This document shows positions 24,593 through 33,600 of a DNA stretch of 64,000 nucleotides, one piece after another. The notes beneath the pieces are model-generated. The model did not search any database. It saw nothing but the letters and a program-made list of their open reading frames with translations, and was not told the DNA's origin. The first letter of the stretch is position 1. Each line of letters opens with the position of its first letter. The stretch comes from Armatimonadota bacterium. GTDB lineage: Bacteria > Armatimonadota > HRBIN16. A program made the position numbers and the translations under genes. The DNA is taken from NCBI GenBank assembly GCA_026003175.1, contig BPGT01000001.1, positions 1,402,839 to 1,466,838 on the forward strand. The letters run 5' to 3'.

Positions 24593-25399
24593 ATGCATCT
24601 GGTCAGATACGCGGGGCTGATCGGTATCATGCTGTTGCTGGCAGGTTGTGGCAGGATGGGCACGGTACGAGGCACTCTGCCACCCCCACTGCAGCAGGCG
24701 GAACGACACTTGCGCGACGGGGATATTGCCGCTGCAAAGCAGGCGATCGACACCCATCTGCAGCAATCGCCAACCTTCGAGTCCTACCTGCAGGTGCTGG
24801 CGCTGCTGAGCACGAGCAACCAGTATGAAATGAGCGCGGAATACGCCCAGCGTGCGCTGAACGACGGACGACTGAAACTCAGATCCATAGAGGAAGCCCA
24901 GCTGTGGCAGATACGTGGGGACTCGCTGGGTTATCTCAAGCGTTATGATGAAGCGGCGCGGTGTTATGAAGAGGTTCTCAAACGCACTCCCGGCAATCCG
25001 CTCACTCTGAACAACTACGCCTACCTGCTGGCGGAAGCAAACATCCGCCTGGACGAAGCAGAGGCGATGGCGAACCGTGCTCTCGCCGCCGAACCGAATA
25101 ACCCCGTGTATCTCGACACACTGGGCTGGATATACTACCGGCAGGGACGCTATCCGCAGGCGGTGCAGCTATTAGAGCAGGCAGTACAGGATGCCCCTCA
25201 GGAACCTGAACTGCGCTACCATTTGGGCATGGCGTACTGGAAGCGAGGGAGACTACCCGAGGCGCGCGTGGAGCTGCGCAAGGCAGCCAACCTGTGGCGC
25301 ATCCAGAAAGGCAAGCCATACGAAGAGGCTCTGAAGGCGCTGGAGCAGGTGGAGAAAGGTGTCAAAGCGGAACCCGGAAGGGAGCGGATAGACTTGTAG
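24593..25399 (+). CDS. TPR-repeat lipoprotein
   Basis: A 268-residue protein with a lipobox at the N-terminus (IMLLLAGC, lipidated at Cys of about residue 19). Several tetratricopeptide repeats follow from about residue 35 to 240, such as AQLWQIRGDSLGYLKRYDEAARCYEEVLK and its neighbours (quoted only in part), with the typical PNNPVYLDTLGWIYYRQG. It is probably a membrane-anchored scaffold. The ATG directly follows the protease stop codon. Confidence 0.8.
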   Translation: MHLVRYAGLIGIMLLLAGCGRMGTVRGTLPPPLQQAERHLRDGDIAAAKQAIDTHLQQSPTFESYLQVLALLSTSNQYEMSAEYAQRALNDGRLKLRSIEEAQLWQIRGDSLGYLKRYDEAARCYEEVLKRTPGNPLTLNNYAYLLAEANIRLDEAEAMANRALAAEPNNPVYLDTLGWIYYRQGRYPQAVQLLEQAVQDAPQEPELRYHLGMAYWKRGRLPEARVELRKAANLWRIQKGKPYEEALKALEQVEKGVKAEPGRERIDL

Positions 25400-25410
25400 T
25401 CAGTGACACA

Positions 25411-25611
25411 ATGGAGAGATTGCTCTGGCATGTGCACGCCTCAGCAGACCTTCTGGATATAGCGCGCGAGCTGGACAAGTTCTACATCCCCCCACACTAC
25501 CCAAACGCTCATCCGAGAGGTGCGCCTATGGACTACGACACCCGTGCAGAGGCGGAAAGGGTAGACCATGCTCAAAGAGTTCTCCTCTGCTGTGCAAGTT
25601 GCCTGGTTTGA
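25411..25611 (+). pseudogene. HEPN-domain toxin remnant (C-terminal half only)
   Basis: The frame reads ELDKFYIPPHYPNAHPRGAP, the conserved C-terminal part of small HEPN proteins, followed by a helix ending at TGA 25609. The N-terminal half, including the RxxxxH catalytic motif, is missing. It sits right before the nucleotidyltransferase remnant, the usual partner in HEPN/MNT toxin-antitoxin pairs. Confidence 0.55.
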
Positions 25612-25727
25612 CTACGACACCGTGTGGCAAGCGGTCAGACGCTTCGCGTCGGGAAGTGGAACAGATACTGCGCGAGGGCAACCATTTCCTGTGCCGAGCG
25701 ATGGAGGAGGGGAGTGTAGTAACTTGA
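25568..25727 (+). pseudogene. MNT nucleotidyltransferase antitoxin remnant (internal deletion)
   Basis: It begins LKEFSSAVQVAWFDYDTVWQ and AVRRFAS like the start of a minimal nucleotidyltransferase. It then jumps, with a frame change, to EVEQILREGNHFLCRAMEEG and a TGA at 25725, resembling the end of the same family. The catalytic GSxxRG...DxD core is deleted. Confidence 0.5.
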
Positions 25728-25752
25728 CAAACCCTTGCCAAATGGTTAGCAT
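25724..25752 (+). promoter_or_regulatory. Possible promoter of polA
   Basis: TTGACA (25724-25729), 17 bases, TAGCAT (25747-25752); the -35 overlaps the stop codon of the MNT remnant. The ATG of polA is at 25786. Confidence 0.45.
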
Positions 25753-25785
25753 ACTCGTACAAATATCGGGACGGAACGAAGAGGG

Positions 25786-28512
25786 ATGAGCAAACAACCG
25801 CGCCACGCGCCCAAACTGGTGCTAATTGATGGACACAGCTTGCTGTATCGCGCCTTTTATGCCACGCGCCCGCTCTCTACCACCGACGGACGCCCCACCA
25901 ACGCTATTTACGGCTTCGCGGGGATGCTGTGGCAGATACTGGAAGATGAGGAGCCCGACGCGATTGTGGTCGCTCTGGATACCGCTGCACCTACCTTCCG
26001 CCATGAGGAGTTCACCGACTACAAAGCGCATCGCCCCGAAACCGCCGAAAGCTTCTACGTGCAGGTTCCCGCCGCGCGCGATCTGGTAGAGGCGATGGGC
26101 ATTCCCGTCATCGCGCTGGAGGGCTATGAGGCAGACGATGTACTGGGCACGCTGGTGCAACGTGCCCGCGAGCAGGGCTATCAGGTGCTGATTGTCACGG
26201 GCGATCAGGACGCCCTGCAGCTGGTGGACGAGGGCACGTTCGTGCTGATGCCCCAGAAGGGCATGGGGCAAACGGTGCGCTACGATGAACAGGCGGTACG
26301 CGAGCGATTCGGGCTGGAGCCGTCGCAACTGCCCGACTTCAAGGCGTTGAAAGGCGACCCCTCCGATAACATCCCCGGCGTGCCCGGTATTGGCGACAAG
26401 AAGGCAGCGGCACTGCTGAAGCAGTTCGGCAGCGTGGAGAACCTCCTGCAGCGCCTGCATGAGGTGGAGGACCCCAAACTGCGCGCCCTGCTGGAGCAGT
26501 ACCGCGAGCAGATTCCCCAGTACAAACGGCTAGCGACCATCGTGCGCGACGCACCTGTGCCGGACACCCCACCGCGCTGGCAGCCTACCCCGGAACATTT
26601 TGCCCGCCTGCAGCAGGTGCTAGAGAGCCTGGAGTTCCGCTCCTTCCTGCGCCGATTGCCCGAGCTTCGTGCGAAGTGGCTCAAAGTGGAAACGCCCACC
26701 CTTCCGCTCGAGACGCCTGCAGAGATCCAAACCGTCGGCGTGAAGTGGAGTGTGGTGCACACAGAAGACGAGGTGCGTCGGCTGGTACAACGATGCCTGC
26801 ACACACCAAAGGTGGGCGTCCGCGCGCTCATACAGGGCACGCACGTGATGGAACTGCAGATGAGCGGTGTGGCAATCGCCCTCTCGCGCGAGGAGGCGGT
26901 ATACCTGCCCGGTAGAGCGCGGATGGCGTCGCTGTTTGAGCAAGAGGGAGGCGGTCTCCTGCACCTGCTTGCGCCACTGTGGGAGAGCGAAGCGGTGGCG
27001 AAGGCGAGTTACCACATCAAGCCGTTGCAGGCGTCGCTGATTCGGGCGGGCGTACAGCCACGACAGTTCCTTTTCGATGCGATGCTGGCGGGCTATGTGT
27101 TGCAATCCGGGCGGAGCAGTTACCCACTGCCGGACCTGGTGCAGGACTATCTGGGCGAGAAGCTGCCTGCGGAGGATACCACCGGTGAAAGCGGCCTCGC
27201 AGCGTACACCTGTGCCGAAGCCGCCGCCTGTCTGCGTCTGGAGCAGGTCATGAACCAGCAGGTAACGGCTATCGGCTGCGCAGACGTGTTGCACCGAATC
27301 GAGATGCCTCTCTCGGAGGTGCTGGCGCGCATGGAGCTGGCGGGGATAGCAGTGGACGTGGAGTATCTGCACCAGCTCTCCGACATGCTGGATGGGCTGT
27401 TACGCACCAAAGAAGGGGAGATTTACACGCTGGCAGGTGAACCGTTCAACATCGCCTCACCCAAGCAGCTGGGGCAGATTCTGTTTGAGAAACTGAAACT
27501 TCCTGCAGGCAAAAAGACACGCACAGGCGCGTATTCCACCGATGCCGAAGTGCTGGAGCAGCTGGCGGTAGAGCACCCGATATGCCGCAGTATCCTGGAG
27601 TACCGCGAGCTGAGCAAGCTGAAGTCCACCTACGCCGATGTGCTTCCGCGACTGGTGCACTCCTCCACCGGGCGCATCCACACTTCGTTCAACCAGACGG
27701 TAGCAGCCACAGGGAGGCTTTCCAGCAGTGAGCCTAACCTGCAAAACATCCCTATCCGCACCGAGGTGGGCAGACAGATACGCCGTGCTTTCGTAGCGGC
27801 GCCGGGCAACAGGCTGCTGGCGGCGGACTACTCGCAGATAGAGCTACGCCTGCTGGCGCATGTGAGCGGTGATGAGAGGCTTTTGCAGGCGTTTGCGGAG
27901 GACAGGGACATCCATGCTGCCACTGCCATGCTGTTGTTTGGCGTGCCGGCGGATGGGGTAACGCCGGAGCTGCGTCGCAAGGCGAAGACCGTGAACTTTG
28001 CGGTACTGTATGGCATGAGCGACTACGGCTTATCGCAGGAGCTGGGGATGCCCGTGCAGGAAGCACGTGCCTTCATCGAGAACTATTTCCGTCAGTTGCC
28101 GGGCGTGCGCCGTTACATCGACGAGACGCTGGATTTCGCGCGACAGCACGGTTACGTCACCACCCTTTACGGCAGGCGACGCTACGTGCCCGAAATCAAC
28201 CACGCCAATCGCAACGTGCGACAGGCGGCAGAACGCGCAGCGATCAACTCGCCCTTGCAGGGAACCGCCGCCGACATCATCAAGCTGGCGATGAACGAAC
28301 TCGATCGCCGACTGCGCCGAGAAGGCTGGAGAGCGCAGATGGTGTTGCAGGTGCACGATGAGCTGGTGCTGGACGCCCCGCCGGAGGAGATACCTGCGCT
28401 GGCGAATCTGGTGCGGGAGTGTATGTCCGGTGTGGCTAATCTGCGTGTACCGCTGAAAGTAGATGTAGAAGCGGGCGACAACTGGGCAGAAATGGAGAAG
28501 ATTGTGTGGTGA
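25786..28512 (+). CDS. polA: DNA polymerase I (inactive proofreading domain)
   Basis: A 908-residue protein. Residues 8-290 form the 5'-3' exonuclease (VLIDGHSLLYRAFYA, VTGDQDALQLV, KGDPSDNIPGVPGIG). The central 3'-5' exonuclease fold (about 320-500) lacks the DxE metal site: the segment expected to read DTET is VGVRALIQG. It should therefore not proofread, as in Taq-type enzymes. The polymerase domain (about 530-908) has DYSQIELRLLAHVSG (motif A, near 680), RRKAKTVNFAVLYGMS (motif B) and QVHDELVL (motif C, near 856). It works in Okazaki-fragment and repair synthesis. Confidence 0.95.
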   Translation: MSKQPRHAPKLVLIDGHSLLYRAFYATRPLSTTDGRPTNAIYGFAGMLWQILEDEEPDAIVVALDTAAPTFRHEEFTDYKAHRPETAESFYVQVPAARDLVEAMGIPVIALEGYEADDVLGTLVQRAREQGYQVLIVTGDQDALQLVDEGTFVLMPQKGMGQTVRYDEQAVRERFGLEPSQLPDFKALKGDPSDNIPGVPGIGDKKAAALLKQFGSVENLLQRLHEVEDPKLRALLEQYREQIPQYKRLATIVRDAPVPDTPPRWQPTPEHFARLQQVLESLEFRSFLRRLPELRAKWLKVETPTLPLETPAEIQTVGVKWSVVHTEDEVRRLVQRCLHTPKVGVRALIQGTHVMELQMSGVAIALSREEAVYLPGRARMASLFEQEGGGLLHLLAPLWESEAVAKASYHIKPLQASLIRAGVQPRQFLFDAMLAGYVLQSGRSSYPLPDLVQDYLGEKLPAEDTTGESGLAAYTCAEAAACLRLEQVMNQQVTAIGCADVLHRIEMPLSEVLARMELAGIAVDVEYLHQLSDMLDGLLRTKEGEIYTLAGEPFNIASPKQLGQILFEKLKLPAGKKTRTGAYSTDAEVLEQLAVEHPICRSILEYRELSKLKSTYADVLPRLVHSSTGRIHTSFNQTVAATGRLSSSEPNLQNIPIRTEVGRQIRRAFVAAPGNRLLAADYSQIELRLLAHVSGDERLLQAFAEDRDIHAATAMLLFGVPADGVTPELRRKAKTVNFAVLYGMSDYGLSQELGMPVQEARAFIENYFRQLPGVRRYIDETLDFARQHGYVTTLYGRRRYVPEINHANRNVRQAAERAAINSPLQGTAADIIKLAMNELDRRLRREGWRAQMVLQVHDELVLDAPPEEIPALANLVRECMSGVANLRVPLKVDVEAGDNWAEMEKIVW

Positions 28513-28588
28513 AAGCAGGAAACAGTATGCGCAGCGGTAAAACCTATAGCGCGTTTGTGTCGCGAATACACAGGGAGTAAGTAGCATT

Positions 28589-29923
28589 ATGCCGGAAGAA
28601 CTGATGGAAGATTCCGCGTTACCGACGGAACAGGTTCCTCTAGAACCACCTGCACCGGAGCCTGCCCCCGAAGTGGATGAGTTTGCCCGTGCTGTGCAGG
28701 AAATGAGCGCGGAGGAGCTGGAACGCGCTACCCGCACGGTGCGCAAGGGGCAGCTTATCCGCGGCACGGTCGTGCATGTGGACGAGAACGGGGTACTGGT
28801 GGATATCGGTACCAAGTCGGAGGGGGTCATTCCTCCGAACGAGCTGAGCCGCCTGCCCAACCAATCGCCAGAAGAGGTGGTGCAGGTGGGGCAGGAGATC
28901 GATGTGGTGGTGCTCAAGCCCGAAACCGAAGAGGGGCAGGTCATCCTTTCCAAAAAGCGTGCAGACTACGAAGTGACCTGGAACCACCTTGAAGAGGCGC
29001 TGCAGGCGAACGCAACACTTCAGGGCACGGTCACCGAACGGGTGAAGGGCGGTTTGATGGTGGATATAGGCGTGCGTGGTTTTGTGCCCGCCTCGCACGT
29101 CGGTATGAGCCGTGCCCCTTTGCCAGATAGCGCACTGGAGAAATACGTGGGACAGACCATCCCGCTAAAGGTGCTGGAGGTAGACAGGGCACACAGGAAG
29201 GTGGTGCTGTCCAATCGGCTGGCGGAGGTGGAGCGTCGTGAACAGGAGCGTCAGCAGGTTTTCGCCAGCATTCAAGAGGGACAGGTCATCGAGGGCAAGG
29301 TACGTCGTATTGTGGACTATGGCGCGTTCATTGATCTGGGTGGCATCGACGGCTTACTGCACATCAGCGAGATTTCATGGAAGCGCATCAAGCACCCATC
29401 AGATGTACTGCGCGAAGGCGAGCGTGTGCGTGTGCAGGTACTGCGTGTGGACCCCGCTAGCCGTAAGGTTTCGCTGGGCATGAAGCAGCTGATACCCGAC
29501 CCCTGGCTCGAGGTAGAGAAACAGTATCAAGTGGGGCAGGTGGTGACAGGCAGAGTAGCGCGTCTGGCTCCCTTCGGGGCGATAGTGGACTTGCCGGGCG
29601 ACCTGGAAGCCACCATCCCTCTGGCGGAGCTATCCACGCGACGGGTACGTAGCGCAGCAGAAGTCGTACAGGAAGGGCAGGAGGTAGAGGCGCTGGTGGT
29701 GCAGATTGTCCCCGCCGAACACCGTATGGTGCTGAGCATGCGCCGCCTGCAAAAACAGCGCGAGGAACAGGAGGATCGGCAGCTGAAGGAACAGTACGGA
29801 AGTACCGGCTCGCGTGGCTTTACCATCGGCGAGGTGGTGGGTAATAAAAACTTCGGCGTTGAAACGGAAGCGAACGAGCCGTCGTCAAATAATGAAGAGG
29901 AAGAACAGGCATCGGCGGAATAG
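28589..29923 (+). CDS. rpsA: 30S ribosomal protein S1-type protein, four S1 domains
   Basis: A 444-residue protein with four S1 RNA-binding repeats: around VRKGQLIRGTVVHVDENGVL, NATLQGTVTERVKGGLMVDI, EGQVIEGKVRRIVDYGAFID, and VGQVVTGRVARLAPFGAIVD. The first 45 residues are acidic and proline-rich, and the tail is acidic. Four repeats instead of six is usual outside Proteobacteria. It should assist mRNA loading on the 30S subunit. It is followed by coaE after two bases, a pairing that suggests one operon. Confidence 0.88.
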   Translation: MPEELMEDSALPTEQVPLEPPAPEPAPEVDEFARAVQEMSAEELERATRTVRKGQLIRGTVVHVDENGVLVDIGTKSEGVIPPNELSRLPNQSPEEVVQVGQEIDVVVLKPETEEGQVILSKKRADYEVTWNHLEEALQANATLQGTVTERVKGGLMVDIGVRGFVPASHVGMSRAPLPDSALEKYVGQTIPLKVLEVDRAHRKVVLSNRLAEVERREQERQQVFASIQEGQVIEGKVRRIVDYGAFIDLGGIDGLLHISEISWKRIKHPSDVLREGERVRVQVLRVDPASRKVSLGMKQLIPDPWLEVEKQYQVGQVVTGRVARLAPFGAIVDLPGDLEATIPLAELSTRRVRSAAEVVQEGQEVEALVVQIVPAEHRMVLSMRRLQKQREEQEDRQLKEQYGSTGSRGFTIGEVVGNKNFGVETEANEPSSNNEEEEQASAE

Positions 29924-29925
29924 CC

Positions 29926-30528
29926 ATGCTGGTCGCTGTCACCGGCGGTATCGCCGAAGGCAAAAGCACGGTATTGCGATGGTTCGAAGAGTGGGGAGCA
30001 CACAGTCTCAGCCTGGATCACATAGCACGCACGCTGAGCGCGCCACGCGAAACGCTTTGGCAAGCGATTGTGGCGGAGTTCGGGCAAGGATACCTGCTAC
30101 CCAACGGTGAATTGAACCGCAGGAAGCTGGGGGAAGCTATTTTTGCGGACATCACTATGCGTCGACGGCTGAACCGCATTAGCCACCCCCTTATCCTGCA
30201 ACAGATGCACCTTGAGATACAAAACATCCAGCGACGGGAACCGAATACAGTTGTCGCGGTAGAGGTGCCGTTGTTGATAGAGTGTGCTCTCTACCCCCGT
30301 TTTGACAGAGTGGTGGTAGTGGAAGCAGACGAGACGATTCAACGTGCTCGCCTGATGGCAAGCGGGCTGGAGGAGAAAGAGGTCGTGAATCGCCTCGCTT
30401 CGCAGCTCCCTACCCGTGTCAAGAGGATTTTCGCCGACTGGGTCGTATGGAATCTGGGGCATTTAGAACAAACTCGTGAACAAAGCTGGCGCGTCTGGCA
30501 GGAGTTGCAGCAGGAAATCGCGAAATAG
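29926..30528 (+). CDS. coaE: Dephospho-CoA kinase
   Basis: A 200-residue P-loop kinase: VTGGIAEGKSTVLRWF (Walker A, in which the common GSGKS is EGKS), LDHIARTL, VAVEVPLLIECAL and the LID region RLMASGLEEKE. It phosphorylates the 3'-hydroxyl of dephospho-CoA in the last step of coenzyme A synthesis. Length is normal. The tail lacks the usual IxN-x-G motif (it reads ADWVVWNLG), a small divergence. Confidence 0.87.
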   Translation: MLVAVTGGIAEGKSTVLRWFEEWGAHSLSLDHIARTLSAPRETLWQAIVAEFGQGYLLPNGELNRRKLGEAIFADITMRRRLNRISHPLILQQMHLEIQNIQRREPNTVVAVEVPLLIECALYPRFDRVVVVEADETIQRARLMASGLEEKEVVNRLASQLPTRVKRIFADWVVWNLGHLEQTREQSWRVWQELQQEIAK

Positions 30529-30552
30529 TGGCGTAAACTACTGTGCAGGTTG

Positions 30553-30581
30553 TTGACAACGCGCAAAGGTGTTCTTATAAT
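30553..30581 (+). promoter_or_regulatory. Consensus promoter of the surface-protein cluster
   Basis: TTGACA (30553-30558), exactly 17 bases, TATAAT (30576-30581): a full consensus match. It leaves an 86-nt leader before the TTG start at 30674, with GAGGAGGAAGG just upstream of the start. No stronger promoter is visible in the next 19 kb, so it may drive most of the cluster. Confidence 0.75.
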
Positions 30582-30673
30582 CTTGCAGGAAACTTGAGGC
30601 ATCTGGTGAACGATATTCAAGGTGACTTTGTGCAAACGGCAAGCACCTAAGACGTGAGGAGGAAGGAACAGCA

Positions 30674-33600
30674 TTGAGAGGCGCTAACGGTCAGGTGTCG
30701 CCCGCGTTGCGGGCATGGACGTTGTTGCTGTGGGTTACAGTCGCTGCGATATGCCTGAACCAGTCATTGGCTTTGGCGCAGCCTAAACCCCGCTTCCCGC
30801 GTTTTCCTATTGTCGGAAGCCCTGATCGCGCACCGGTGGACCTCAAGCGCGATTGGGATATGCTGAGGGGACGTGGTACACCGGAGCAGACCACCAACCT
30901 CACCAACTCCCCGGCGGATGAATTGGGACCCGTGTGGTCCGGCGATGACCGGTTCATCTACTTCTACTCCAACCGCGTCAGCGCGACCAACGGCGCTCGG
31001 GGCACAAACTACCATATCTACACCATCCGCCCCGACGGCACCGACGTCCGCCAGATTACTACCGAAGAGGGCGACCAGATCGAACCCGCACTCTCGTTCA
31101 ACCAGAACCGGCTTGCATACGTGGCACGCGCCTCCGCCGCAGCGCCTTATCACCTTTTTGTGCGCAACCTCGTCACCGGCGCGGTGCTGAGCCTCACGCG
31201 CGAGCGAACCGACCTTCCCTTCACCGAGGTGCGCCAGCCGACCTGGTCACCCAGTGGGCTGGAGATCGCCTTTGCAGGTAAGGTAGGTAGCGTCTACCAT
31301 ATCTTCGTTATCAACGTGGATACAGGTGTGATTCGCCAGGTTACCACCGGGAACTGCAGCGACACGGAACCCGCCTGGTCGCCGGATGGGAGCCTGATAG
31401 CCTTCACTTCCAACCGTGCGGATGCCGCCGGAACCAGCACGAAGCCAACCACCGACATCTGGACGGTGACCGCCTACTCGCTGGACCCAAGCTCTGCGGT
31501 GGTGCGTCGCGTTACCAACTTCTCCGCCAACGGCGTGGAGAGCACGAATAAACAGGCGACATGGAGCCTGCGCGAGCTGCCTCGCTTCATCACCGGGGCC
31601 AACCGCCCCATCCTGTGGCTGGCATTCGCCTCCAACCGACAGGATACCAACAACGACGGCACCCCCGATGCGGTCGGTAGCACTTTTGACATCTACTTCA
31701 TGGACGCTACTGTTCTAGCCGATGGCTCCGGCTTACAGACGGTGGAACCTACCGCGCAGATTTACCATATCGACGCGCGCGATCCTGCCTACAGCTCCGA
31801 CGAGGAGATGCCCACCTGGTCGCAGTTCACTACCGCCCTCAAACTGGCGCACGTAAGCAACCGCACCGGTAACTGGGACATCTTCTCCACCTCGGTGGTG
31901 GACGTGAACGCGCCGGAACTGCAGAAGGTGGACACCGATAAAAACGAAATCGTGCAGGTAATACCGCGCGTCTCCCTACCCGGCACCACAGTGCGCATCC
32001 GCGCAAAGGTGCGCGACCTCGAAAGCGGGTTGGCGGCGGTTTATGCCCAGATTAAGGACCCCGATAGCAAGTATCAGGATGCCCAGGGCATTGAGCATAA
32101 GATTTACTTTAACGCAGGAACGACAATGGTGGAGGGGAGCTCAGTCATCCTGACGATTGTTCCCTATGAGTTCGATTGTCAGCCTATCGACCCAGCCACG
32201 AATACTTACGTGACATTGAGCGGTACTTTGCCTGGCAGACCTACGATGATGCTGAGTCGATTCTCGGGCTATCCGAGAGAGATGTACGAACCGGGCTCGG
32301 ATGACTTCAGTGCTTTCAGCGGTTCATCACATCCGCCGAAGAGCCACTGGTTGCAATTATGGGACGATGGTCCCGCTTCACAGGGAGGGCATGAACCAGA
32401 AGGTGAGGTCGCTGGTGACGGCATCTATACCAACACCTGGGCAACGCCGGCAGATAACCCCAGCGACTGGTACCTGGACATCATCGCTTACGACCGGGCG
32501 GTGAACCCGTTCCGCCCCACCCAACAGTCCAACTGGAAGATTTACGACAATGTTTGGGGCTTTTCCACCAAGCCATTCATTGCATCCAGCAAGGTGCTGT
32601 TCGTCTCCGACTACACGCTGGGACAGAAATTCTTCCAGGGACGGTTCGGCATCAACTTCGCGCTGGATAACGTGTTCTTCACCTACTGGGGAGCGGAGTC
32701 CTGGCTAACCGATATCGACATTAACTATCTGCCGTCGTCTGGACAGTACCTTAGTAGCGAAACCGATACCCAGCCTAAGCCGGTAGCAGATACATGGAAT
32801 ACGCTGGGAGCAGGGTCGTATGGAACCCGTCAGCCAAATGGTGTACCCTGGCCCAACCTTGCTCCCTGGTCGGTTGATCCGCGCATTTCCGACTCACAGC
32901 AATACGACATCTGGCGAATTCTTTGCCGTGGCCCGATACCGCAGTCGGTATACCTGGCGTATCTCCCCAGGCGCGAGCAGCAGCCGAGTCCCTCTAATCC
33001 GCGCACGGCAACGCAGACGGTGCTCGTAGCCGACCGTTGCATCATCTGGGCGGCGCCTTATGCAGGCGATGTGTGGGCAGGCAACGGCACCATCACCGAT
33101 CTGAACACGCAGCGCGACCTGACGCAGTTTGTGGCGCAGGGCGGGCGTCTGTTGCTTACCGGACAGGATATCGGCTGGGCGTTGACGCTTGACAATACGC
33201 AACCCAATCCCTTCTTCACCAACATCTTGAAGGCGCAGTTCTTGAACGATCAGCATCCTTCGCTCGACCCGCTGAACCGCAACGACTTGTCGGGTATCGA
33301 TGATCTAGCTCACCCGTTTGCGCACACGACATGGGATGAGCATAATTACTACGAAATCACCAGTAATGGACTGGTATACGATCCGCCATGGCGAGGTGGG
33401 GCGCGTCACCTACAACCCGGTCCTGACATCAACAACCTGAACTTTAACGATGGCGCGCCGAACCAGCGATATGTGGACGGCATTAACCCACTGGCTCCTG
33501 CACGTGCTGAGCTCACCTTCGAGGATGGCACGCAGGGACTCATCTACTGGTTCGACGCCGGTACTGGCTCTAAAGTGGTCTACGCTAGCTTTGGGATAGA

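Noticed and set aside
30582-30673. Cyclic di-GMP riboswitch in the leader of the surface cluster
   Set aside because: A stretch with GTGCAAACGGCAAG looked suggestive, but the conserved core pairs and receptor loop of the GEMM classes are not there.
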